From: Tubiluchus corallicola
Lineage: Eukaryota > Priapulida > Priapulimorpha > Priapulimorphida > Tubiluchidae
Direction of reading: 5' to 3'
DNA length: 64,000 nucleotides
Assembly: GCA_030141605.1 (NCBI GenBank)
Contig: JAQGDQ010000022.1
Coordinates: forward strand, 1-64,000
A program made the position numbers and the translations under genes. Shown piece by piece: positions 57,601 through 64,000 of this stretch; the stretch's first letter is position 1; each line of letters opens with the position of its first letter. Below the pieces are notes generated by a model, which made no database searches, was not told the DNA's origin, and worked only from the letters and a program-made list of their open reading frames with translations.

Positions 57601-60600
57601 GAAATGGCTTTGTGAAGCCATTTTGGATAGCAATCGCACTACAAGTGCGGCAAATCAATGCCATTGTTTATAAAAGCGAATCCAGAGCCCAGGGTTTATT
57701 TTGGTGGTCTGTATTCTAAGTGAAATGTTCACATTTCCTATCTCTACAAAAACATAGGCCTTTGTATATTTTAAACTGTGTTTACTTACTTAAATTGGCT
57801 TTTCTGTAGATGTTTTACCATCAGATCTACAGCATGCGAATAGACATTCATTAGCAACTGAAGATGAGCTATTGTTTGAGCTTTGTAGTGAAGATGGCTT
57901 CCACACAGTGGCCAACTCAATTGAAGGTAATGCACTGACTCAATCCACATACTCTTGTTATTGGTTGTTACTTACTGTTTTTCACTTCCCTTTTAATAAC
58001 TTCAACTTACTACATACAGCTATGACCATATAGTAATTATTTTTTAATGTTTGTTCTGCATTGAATTTTTTAAACTCTTAATTCAAATTATTTAGTGCAA
58101 ATAGCTGTTGGTAGTTTAGTGGTAAATTCAAATGTGATAAATGCACTTGTTTCAAGTCTCAAGTGCACAGTAATCTTTTCTTTCTTTTTCTATTTGTCTT
58201 GTAGTATTAGTATTTTTTCTTGTGAAGCAAGAGTGTTCAGTCCTTAACAAAACTTTATCTACTTTTGTTAGTGGTTTAATTAAATAGCTAATTGTCAGTG
58301 AACTTTTAGCTGGATATACTTAATTTTATAGATGCCTGGAAGGTGGTTGTTGAACAGATACAGAAAGCTAGAGCTACACACAACATGAACAGTATTTCAT
58401 TTGCAGGTAGGTGTTAGCATTTTTGTCTTGTTACTCAGTCAGAGTTCAAAATATCTTACCACTTTAGCTGGACATAATATTATTCATTGGTCATATGTTC
58501 TAGGTGGAATTGGTCGGTCTGTGAGAAAGTCATATTTTCTGAGTTTGGTTTTTGAACAACCTTAGTTAATTTAGCAGTTTTATTATTGCTACAAAATTAT
58601 AGACAATATTAATTTATTAGTACAGAAGACAAAAAACATTTAGAATGCACATTTTGTTTGTAAGTTTTTTGTTTTGTCTTGCAAACTATATTTTTGTCTT
58701 TTTACCTTTTATATTTTTGCCAAACATTGTTAACAGTCTGGCTTCTCTCAGTTTGAATCACACTGCTTACCCACCTTTCATACTTTAAATAAAACAAGTC
58801 TTAAATTATTTTAAAGAGTGCCTTACAATTTTAAAAGCAGCAATTCAAATGTTCGAGTGTAATTAGGTGGTTTTCATTGATTCAATCTATTTTTTCGATA
58901 TTCTTTACCAAAATCTGCCTACAGATATAAAAAATTTGTGTTCGTCGTTTTTCTGTCACATTATTGTTTTAGGTTTGAGTGGGATAATAATGCTTGGAGT
59001 GATCAGTGATCCTGTGTGTTATTTACTGGAACAGCTTCCCGGAGCTCAGAAATGTTGCTCATATCAGTTCCGGTACCATCAGTATGACCGAATGTACAGA
59101 CAAGCGGTGAGTGCGGATTTTGAACTTTCTGGATTAGAACAACGAAAATGAAGTCTCAGCCTCACACGCAAGGACATTTTTGACTTTCTAGTTATATTAC
59201 AGAAATAACTGTATATTAAATTTAAAATGCAAAAATGTAAAGCACTCTAAATGCGTGTTTTGTTTTGAGCTTTGGTATTACCGGAATGATTTGCTTCTCT
59301 GCGCAGTTCTCCAAAAACTGTTATAAATTGGTGTTTATAGCATGGTTATGTGTTGTTTATGAAAGCTGCAACATTGTGATGGGAAATTGGTTGAATTTTA
59401 TTTAGCTGTTAATGTAAACGCTGCATTGAATTGGGTTTTATGTGTTTTGCTTAGAAAACAATTTGAAGTTGTGGTTCTAATTTTTGTTTTTATTGCTTAA
59501 AAGAGTAATGTTATCGTAGAAGAAATTATTAGTCCTTTAACTCTACTGAGAAGTGATTTGCAAAAAAATAGGTTAATACAATTCTGTTTGCATTTAGCTT
59601 TTTCATTTGTGCAGGTTTTAAAGGAAAATCCCAGTGGATGCGCTCGAACAGAAAGATTTCAACAGCGTGGCAAGTATGACATGTTCAGCTGGTTGGCATC
59701 ACGTCACAGGAAGAGACCCATAAGCATTGATAAGTCAGCAAAAAACACAGAGTTACAGCTCAAATCTTCTCGGTGTGTCTTAAGATCAAATTATAAATCG
59801 CTTAGTAATAGAAGTATAATTAGTTTGTTAAATAATCAATTATAAGAAGCTGCTTGTTTGATTAGTACTAAATTATCTGAAACTTTGCACTTTGCAGAAC
59901 TTCATTTTTGCTTTGTTACTTGGTACAGTTTATTTATAATATGATATAATTTATTGATGAAGTTGTTTCGGGGTTGGAAATCAGCAGATGCTTTATTTTC
60001 AGCATACAGCTAGTACTAGTATTTTAATGGGATGTTTTACTTGAACCTAAGTTTGGTTGAGCTCTCATTTCTTTTAGGATTCCACCTATACGAATTCTAA
60101 CACTTTACTGTTACTTCTAAATGCATTACAATAGTGCAAAGTCATCCTAACAAAGCTAGTTCATGTACACTGTACAAGCTTTACGAGTTGCAACATTTAT
60201 TTAGCAATCTGTAGGCAAGAATGAAGTAATGTAACATTTCCACTTATTCAAGGCTCCATTGATTTAATAGTTTTTAATTTTTGCACAAAGCAGATACGTT
60301 CATAGCTGTTTTTGATTATAGTTTTATCAATTAAATTCATGGAACTTCATTTTCCATTTATAATGCATAATAGCTATAATCGGGCATAATAGGCTTCTGT
60401 AGCTAATAGTACAAAGTTCATGGAATTTATTATTTATTCAGGAGGCCTACAAGCATGAGCAGCTTGCCCATGGCAATGAGGTTTCGGCATCTTAGTTTAT
60501 CTGCAAAAGAAGCAGTTGGCGTCTATCGTTCACGCATTCATGGCAGAGGCTTATTCTGCAAACGTGACATCGATGAAGGCGAAATGATTATTGAGTATGC

Positions 60601-62727
60601 GGGTCAGGTAATTCGGTCTTCAGTCGGTGATAAGAGAGACCTGTACTATCAAAGCAAGGTGAGTTATTTCTTGTCCAAAATTTATTTTTAATAATATTCA
60701 GCATTTTAGAAAATAAAACTATGCTAAAAAATAAGGTAATATTGGGACAGCTGCAAAAAATAAAGCATTGTGTGACATAGTATCTTATAACATCACTGTG
60801 ATGCCCACTCTGGGCAAATATACACTACTAACAATCAAACTCAGTTGGAATAAAATTTTTGGTTTGTAGAATTTAAATAAATTTTGAAGATTTCGAACGA
60901 ATTCAGAGTGCCTAATAAAAATAAGAATGTGTGTAGAAATCATGTCTTTATCTGGGTTTACAGTTTTCTTTGTTGCTTTAATTCACATGTTGTAACAATA
61001 AAGAATGTTTGTAATTGACATGTTGAATTATTTGAGTTCATAATTTAAGATTCAAGTCAAATTTGATTAAAAAATTTGATTCGAACATTCGAACTTGAGC
61101 TCTTGAATGCCGCTAATACCAACCAAGGTTAAATGGAAATTATTTTTGTTATTCGTCTGTTGAATTTTGACTGTTTTCGAGCAGAAAGTTTTATTTCATG
61201 TTACTGTATGTGTTTCAGCATATTGGTTGCTACATGTTTCGCATTGATAACTGGGATCTAATAGATGCGACAATGTACGGGAATGCAGCTCGATTTATCA
61301 ACCATTCATGTGAGGTAGGTTTAATAATTTGTAATATTTCGAAGGCATAGAATGACAAAATTATAACTGTTGGAAGTATTCAACTGAAACGTTAATGACA
61401 AAATGATAAAAGACTCACTATGTTTTTGCACAGACATTGAGCTAAAGCATGTAATGAGGAGTAGTGTTATTCAATGTTGTTTTTTTCTGCTGCAATGCGA
61501 TACCGATATTTAACCTTGGGCACTGAGTTGATACCTGTCCAATATTAAAAAAAATTGTGTTTATGTATGAGGCACCTGTAAATTTACCTGCAAGAGCTAT
61601 ATAAAAAAGAAGCACAAATTTTGCTTGCAAGTAAGCCTATTTATGCAAGCTGATGATGTTAAATCTATTCATCTTCTTTATGATGATGTATATTATAGTA
61701 TGTATATGCAATATACTGTTTAAGAAAACTAAACTTAACTAAAGTATAATGCACTTTGGTAGCTTAACATAGAAATTAAAGTTTGATTAAGAAAAATAAT
61801 GAACGTAATTAACATCATTCTGATTTTCAACTTTTTTTGTAAAATTTAATTTCTAAAATTTCAATTGAAGGTAATAAAATTGGTAATACCATGAGTGAAA
61901 TTCATCCTTATAAACCTTAAACTGACAAGTTATGTAATAGTTAAAATCAAGCTGTATCACCAGTGTGTGCTATCAGCTGCGGCTAGAAAGGCTTGAATGT
62001 TCAAAAATTGAGTGCAGCAAGTTAAGGTCATTTGCAGGTTAATAGCTGAGTATATATCGTATTATAGGGACATGCGACTGTACTTATACTATCTGATACC
62101 TGTGCGAGCTCATCAAGGTCATTTACATGTGCAAGTGCTAACTTTCTGGGCACTTGCATCTGTAACTACTGAAAGTTTAAGCAGATTAAAGATTGGGCGA
62201 TATTTGATATTTAAGAAAATTTGATATATCGAGGAATATCAGAATTTTGCTATATATGGGAGTATCCAACACAGAGTATTGAATATTGAATGATACTACT
62301 GAGGAACCTGTAAATTTTGCATGCATGGAAGTGATTCCTATTTTTTAGGTGGAGCTGCAAATAAGTGGCTTTTCATTTTGCACATATTTAGGCTAAATCT
62401 TGTATACATGAAAAACAACTTGTATTGAAAAGTTTAAATTTATGTGTGATTGTTAATCAAATGTTTTCCGTTTTTTTATTGCCATCCATAAGGAACTGCT
62501 TTTAATCTCGATAGCTGCTCATTCTAAAATGTGTTGAATAAATTTCTTTGCAGCCTAACTGTTACTCTAAAGTCATCAACGTGGACGGGAATAAACACAT
62601 TGTGATCTTTGCTCTACGTGCGATCCAGCGAGGCGAGGAGCTGACGTACGATTATAAATTCCCTTATGAAGACACCAAGATTCCGTGTACATGCGGAGCA
62701 AAAAAGTGCCGTCAGTATTTGAACTAA
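32083..62727 (+). CDS. KMT2A: KMT2A/B-type (MLL / Trithorax) histone H3K4 methyltransferase, complete (2,763 aa)
   Basis: Thirty-five exons join in one frame: 32083-32244, 32437-32573, 33438-34464, 35491-35650, 36167-36313, 36785-36895, 37534-38432, 38549-38687, 38838-38997, 39758-39805, 40103-40259, 41652-41795, 42627-42749, 43339-43449, 44064-44204, 46127-46219, 46587-46707, 46903-47016, 47482-47657, 48948-49454, 49638-49742, 50099-50169, 51210-51364, 51716-51819, 52128-52265, 53588-53746, 53952-54148, 55031-56745, 57810-57926, 58332-58406, 58973-59106, 59615-59772, 60442-60658, 61219-61314 and 62554-62727. The domain order is that of MLL1/MLL2 and Drosophila Trx, not of the MLL3/4 (Trr) branch, which lacks CXXC. 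The enzyme works with WDR5, RbBP5, ASH2L and DPY30 to methylate H3K4 at active genes, including Hox genes. At 2,763 residues it is shorter than human MLL1 (about 3,970) and near MLL2. A second ATG at 32086 could also start translation. Confidence 0.96.
33438..35650 (+). CDS. KMT2A: KMT2 exons 3-4: basic, disordered N-terminal region with AT-hook-like motif
   Basis: Exon 3 is one long exon (1,027 bases) that encodes a Lys/Ser-rich disordered chain ending with [18 protein letters not shown]. Exon 4 (35491-35650) encodes [12 protein letters not shown] (GRP at 467-469), a minimal AT-hook core. Composition fits the poorly conserved N-terminal third of MLL proteins. The match to the family here rests on position and composition, not on alignment. 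Confidence 0.8.
36167..36895 (+). CDS. KMT2A: KMT2 exons 5-6: nuclear-receptor-like zinc finger of Trithorax
   Basis: Residues 501-561 read as a nuclear-receptor DNA-binding fold. The first finger has CEIC ... [17 protein letters not shown] (C501, C504, C521, C524), and the second has C541, C547, C553 and C556, ending CLACRLDKM. Nuclear receptors show the same pattern: CxxC, then HYG...CxxCKxFF, then a second finger ending CxxCRxxKC. Drosophila Trithorax is known to carry such a variant domain, and vertebrate MLL1/2 lack it. The last expected Lys-Cys is Lys-Met, and the second-finger loop is short, so the fold is a divergent variant. A CATA microsatellite lies in the intron between the two fingers. 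Confidence 0.85.
36604..36672. repeat. (CATA)n microsatellite
   Basis: About 17 copies of the tetranucleotide lie in the KMT2 intron between the two halves of the nuclear-receptor-like finger. Confidence 0.97.
37534..38432 (+). CDS. KMT2A: KMT2 exon 7: basic region with canonical AT-hook
   Basis: This 300-codon exon is Lys-rich and mostly disordered. It contains a canonical AT-hook, [10 protein letters not shown] (GRGRPPK at residues 760-766), which binds the minor groove of AT-rich DNA. Near the end, [16 protein letters not shown] loosely resembles the RRF-acidic segment that lies N-terminal of CXXC in MLL proteins. Confidence 0.88.
38549..40259 (+). CDS. KMT2A: KMT2 exons 8-11: pre-CXXC motif and CXXC zinc finger
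   Basis: Exon 8 starts [16 protein letters not shown] and contains [12 protein letters not shown], both matching the conserved segment just before CXXC in MLL1/2. Exons 9-11 encode the CXXC domain: [25 protein letters not shown] and KKGCIKRIC. All eight zinc-binding Cys are present, and the KFGG loop is KYGG. The first Cys of the vertebrate KQCC pair (Cys1188 in human MLL1, not a zinc ligand) is Gly here. The domain should bind unmethylated CpG. Three introns interrupt it, including one at [11 protein letters not shown]. Confidence 0.93.
41040..41520 (+). mobile_element. Dead non-LTR retrotransposon (LINE) reverse-transcriptase fragment
   Basis: In the KMT2 intron 40260-41651, translated pieces recall the 3' part of LINE reverse-transcriptase frames in the right order. 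[13 protein letters not shown] recalls VDHFxYLGSxLSS, [11 protein letters not shown] recalls RIxxAxxAFGKL, and [12 protein letters not shown] recalls VYxAVVLxxLLY. The DNA around CTTGGACTCTCGATTTATCA recalls the CETWTLY...H block, and RMHRLDKLP recalls RMDDSRLPK. Stops and frameshifts separate the pieces, so it is inactive. Family within the LINEs is not determined. Confidence 0.55.
41652..42749 (+). CDS. KMT2A: KMT2 exons 12-13: linker between CXXC and PHD1
   Basis: Exon 12 (41652-41795) and exon 13 (42627-42749) keep the frame at phase 0 and encode a linker ending [10 protein letters not shown]. This corresponds to the VHRIRVDFKEDC segment before PHD1 in MLL1/2. No domain of its own is visible. 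Confidence 0.8.
43339..47657 (+). CDS. KMT2A: KMT2 exons 14-19: PHD1, PHD2 and PHD3
   Basis: PHD1 runs from [12 protein letters not shown] through [16 protein letters not shown] to WICPKC. PHD2 runs from CDICG through [17 protein letters not shown] to WLCNKC. The linking [17 protein letters not shown] follows, and PHD3 is [20 protein letters not shown] ... [23 protein letters not shown]3 keeps the Trp and Met expected for the H3K4me3 cage and the downstream [18 protein letters not shown] block. Exons are 43339-43449, 44064-44204, 46127-46219, 46587-46707, 46903-47016 and 47482-47657. The acceptor of the exon at 46127 is tandemly duplicated (see the repeat entry), so an 18-residue in-frame variant of PHD2 is possible. 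Confidence 0.94.
44360..45158. mobile_element. Degenerate pogo/Tigger-like element, about 800 bp
   Basis: The right end, reverse complemented, reads TACAGTCAAACTTCGCTATA. The left end near 44360 reads AAGATAGAGACCTCGCCATA. The shared core (ACNTCGCYATAA) and the similar length to the element at 2990-3785 suggest an old pogo-like MITE. It lies in the same KMT2 intron as the hAT element that starts 39 bases later. The left boundary is approximate. Confidence 0.4.
45197..45647. mobile_element. hAT-type MITE, 451 bp, with perfect 8-bp target duplication
   Basis: The element starts CAGGGGTGTGCAAATTGCGG and ends with the inverse, ATAATTTGCACACCCCTG. The terminal 15 bases (CAGGGGTGTGCAAAT) are perfectly inverted, and subterminal GCGGCCCG/GGCCCG words occur on both sides. 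It is flanked by identical 8-bp copies of TCCTACAG (45189-45196 and 45648-45655), the hallmark of hAT transposition. There is no transposase frame, so it was moved in trans. It sits in KMT2 intron 44205-46126. Confidence 0.93.
46019..46126 (+). repeat. Perfect 54-bp tandem duplication of a 3' splice site
   Basis: Two identical 54-base units (46019-46072 and 46073-46126) run from CTCAGTTTCGCTAACAAAAG to TGTGTATTCTTTGCAG, immediately before KMT2 exon 16. Each unit ends in a complete pyrimidine tract and CAG. The unit length is 18 codons and the second unit is open in the exon frame, so the upstream acceptor would add [18 protein letters not shown] to PHD2. Both acceptors look equally good. Confidence 0.95.
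47740..48260. repeat. Probable degenerate hAT-like repeat
   Basis: Words such as AAAAGTAACTAGTTACAG, GTAAAAGAGTAACTG and, at the far side, ATGTTACATTCGTTACAAG resemble AGTAAC/GTTAC-rich non-autonomous hAT repeats widespread in animals. Boundaries and target duplication are unclear. It lies in the KMT2 intron 47658-48947. Confidence 0.3.
48948..51364 (+). CDS. KMT2A: KMT2 exons 20-23: bromodomain-like segment and linker
   Basis: Exon 20 (48948-49454) carries a Ser/Cys-rich linker, then [20 protein letters not shown] ... [19 protein letters not shown], matching the LDLEGVKRKMDQGNYTSV region of the MLL1 bromodomain. Exons 21 (49638-49742) and 22 (50099-50169) continue with [18 protein letters not shown] and [17 protein letters not shown], the latter matching the MERVFPWFSVKKSRFW segment after the bromodomain. 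Exon 23 (51210-51364) encodes [14 protein letters not shown], corresponding to LPPSLDHNYAQW. The fold is clearly the atypical MLL bromodomain; acetyl-lysine binding cannot be assumed. Confidence 0.85.
51716..53746 (+). CDS. KMT2A: KMT2 exons 24-26: extended PHD (ePHD / PHD4)
   Basis: [11 protein letters not shown], then [18 protein letters not shown] and [13 protein letters not shown], form the zinc-knuckle half. [28 protein letters not shown] and [11 protein letters not shown] form the PHD half. All match MLL1/2 closely except the final ligand. The family ends CQRH, where His is the eighth zinc ligand, but here the sequence is CYDD, so His is replaced by Asp. Exons are 51716-51819, 52128-52265 and 53588-53746. 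Confidence 0.92.
53952..56745 (+). CDS. KMT2A: KMT2 exons 27-28: FYRN domain and long disordered region
   Basis: Exon 27 (53952-54148) and the start of exon 28 encode [48 protein letters not shown] and [12 protein letters not shown]. The rest of exon 28 (1,715 bases in all) is acidic, Ser/Asn-rich and disordered. It includes a candidate Taspase1 site NAFDGSDNS (D2191-G2192) and a four-copy 11-residue repeat (2306-2349). In MLL proteins FYRN and FYRC pair after Taspase1 cleaves the chain between them, and this exon occupies that same interval. Confidence 0.92.
56340..56471 (+). repeat. Four-copy 33-base coding tandem repeat in KMT2 exon 28
   Basis: The units encode [33 protein letters not shown] and [11 protein letters not shown], in frame at residues 2306-2349. 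It is a coding minisatellite in the disordered region between FYRN and FYRC and is likely length-polymorphic. Confidence 0.95.
57177..57405. mobile_element. Fold-back (MITE-like) inverted-repeat element
   Basis: The left arm starts GTCCCCATTTCACAATGAGA and continues ATGTGCAGCA. The reverse complement of the right arm reads CCCCATGAAATTGGAACGTG and continues CAGCA. The two arms meet at a nearly perfect hairpin: ATTCCTCGTGAGGA (57314-57327) and TCCTCACGAGGAAAT (57343-57357), separated by 15 bases. Almost the entire 229 bp can fold on itself. It is in KMT2 intron 56746-57809 and has no coding frame. Confidence 0.65.
57810..59106 (+). CDS. KMT2A: KMT2 exons 29-31: FYRC domain
   Basis: [54 protein letters not shown] and [20 protein letters not shown] match the MLL1/2 FYRC block almost end to end. 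Exons are 57810-57926, 58332-58406 and 58973-59106. FYRC pairs with FYRN to hold the N- and C-terminal fragments together after cleavage. Confidence 0.94.
59615..62727 (+). CDS. KMT2A: KMT2 exons 32-35: Win motif, SET and post-SET domains
   Basis: Exon 32 encodes [15 protein letters not shown]. The core GCARTE is the WDR5-interaction (Win) motif, in which the central Arg enters the WDR5 pocket. It is followed by [12 protein letters not shown], matching FDMFNFLASKHR. Exons 33-35 encode the SET domain: [72 protein letters not shown] and [12 protein letters not shown]. The post-SET follows as [14 protein letters not shown] and stop TAA at 62725-62727. All SAM-binding and catalytic motifs are intact. 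Confidence 0.96.
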
Positions 62728-64000
62728 TAAGCTGTCCATAGTAAAAAGAGAGTAAAATATTTTGCTCATTTTTGGAGTGTGTGTATATATTAATGAGTTT
62801 GTTTAAAAAACTTTGTCTATTTACAAGGATTTTTCACATTGGAGAATCATATATCTGGTACTAGGTTAAGTTAATTGAATTAAATATTAAAAGCTACCTA
62901 AAGTCATTCATGTCTTATTGCATTTGCACACTCCCAGATAGTTACATTTCTGAATTACATGCTTTGATCAGTGGTTCTTTTAAAAAAACTCAAGATTTAA
63001 ATTCCCGTTAATGGCCTTATAAAGTCCTCAGTCTCAGTCTTCACACTGTGTTTTCTCCTTTATGAATTAATTGTCTGCTTATATTGCAGTGCTGCCTCTT
63101 TATTTGTCGACACATTAATAATTCAACTTGTTCACAGTTTCTACTATTGCTTTTACATTTTTAGAAAACTAGAAAGTTACAGCTGTTTTTACAGTATAAG
63201 TGCATAGTAAAAATTGAGACTTTTTTGGGCATTTAACACCTTGTTTGAGCAGACGATTGCAGTAAAAATGTACATTTTAAATTTTCATCATAATGAAACT
63301 GGTACAAAATTGCCAATGTAACACACATTTTACTTGGAGATTCAGCAAGTATAATGTTATCGTGCTGGAAAAACTATTATCCCCAAGCTGACATGCCTAT
63401 TTCAAAAGCTTAACATCATCAGTTTTGGTATTCTTAAATGACAGTAGAGGTGCTACGATGGCTGCCTGACATTGATTATTGTGTTTCTGTATCTGAATAA
63501 CCAAAGTAATATCACTGTATGTTTATTAATTTGGGCGCTAATATTAACTTTTTTAAGTTATTCTTAACTATTATTACCAATACGTGCCGTTGTTTTGCCG
63601 AGCACTGTGTATGTACGAGTTGAACACTATAACACAGCTGTATTTTATTGTTGTAGATAGACCCTAAGATTTTATCACTGTAAATATTGTACTCATATCA
63701 CTAGGTAGGTTGGCCTATTTAGACAATTTTTTATTTTCTTTTGAATTCAGTTAGAATTTATGCTTCAAAAGCTGTTGTAAATTTTGTTTAAATCATCTTC
63801 TGTCTTATCAATTTGTTATTGGAAATCCGGGTACACAGTTTTAAACCTGAACATGTAAAATTGCGTTTTTGTATTATACTAGAAGAATGTAGAAGATTTA
63901 ATTATTATTATTATAATAAAATTGGAAAAATGACAAAGTATTTACTGCATAGTAAGTTACATTTTTGTTTACAATTGATTCCCCAAGACGAGTCATTCAT
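62728..64000 (+). other. 3' flank of KMT2
   Basis: The stretch after the stop codon is AT-rich with no coding frame of interest. ATTAAA at 62880-62885 and AATAAA at 63915-63920 are candidate polyadenylation signals; which is used cannot be told from sequence. I see no further gene before the window ends. Confidence 0.6.
62880..62885 (+). terminator. Candidate proximal polyadenylation signal of KMT2
   Basis: ATTAAA lies 153 bases after the stop codon. A canonical AATAAA is found only much further on, at 63915-63920, so a long-UTR isoform is also possible. Confidence 0.35.

Overview
The window is nuclear DNA from an animal. Coding exons are short and separated by GT-AG introns of about 170 to 2,350 bases. 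The sequence is AT-rich and carries microsatellites and small non-autonomous DNA transposons. Three conserved animal genes can be assembled exon by exon, and every splice phase closes. The KMT2/Trithorax protein carries a nuclear-receptor-like zinc finger known from Drosophila Trithorax and absent from vertebrate MLL proteins. This, with the single compact CNC factor, points to an invertebrate; I cannot name the phylum from sequence alone.

Layout. (1) Positions 1-11126, + strand: a 234-bp tandem repeat at the left edge, then the last 11 coding exons (513 residues) of PPEF/rdgC, a Ser/Thr phosphatase with EF-hands. The 5' exons lie off the window. (2) Positions 11127-18342: a gap full of small transposons and repeats. 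It also holds a possible unannotated two-exon gene at about 15.87-16.45 kb, with a TATA box, a strong donor and acceptor, and a 57-codon frame with a classic signal peptide. (3) Positions 18343-27273, - strand: a complete 10-exon, 808-residue cap'n'collar bZIP factor of the NFE2L1/NFE2L2 type. It has both an N-terminal hydrophobic ER-anchor-like segment and Keap1-binding DLG/ETGE-type motifs. (4) Positions 27274-32082: a divergent intergenic region with a CT microsatellite and one weak candidate ORF. (5) Positions 32083-62727, + strand: a complete 35-exon, 2,763-residue KMT2A/B (MLL/Trithorax) H3K4 methyltransferase. In order it has a menin-binding motif, AT-hooks, a nuclear-receptor-type zinc finger, CXXC, PHD1-3, a bromodomain-like segment, extended PHD, FYRN, a candidate Taspase1 site, FYRC, a Win motif, SET and post-SET. 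(6) Positions 62728-64000: 3' flank.

The three genes do not form one pathway: PPEF is calcium-linked dephosphorylation, CNC/NFE2L is oxidative and proteotoxic stress transcription, and KMT2 is chromatin activation. PPEF and CNC are convergent; CNC and KMT2 are divergent. The most useful second looks are the hidden secreted-peptide candidate, the perfectly duplicated in-frame 3' splice site inside the PHD2 coding region, the ancestral domain set of the KMT2 and CNC proteins, and several well-delimited transposons, including a hAT element with an intact 8-bp target duplication.
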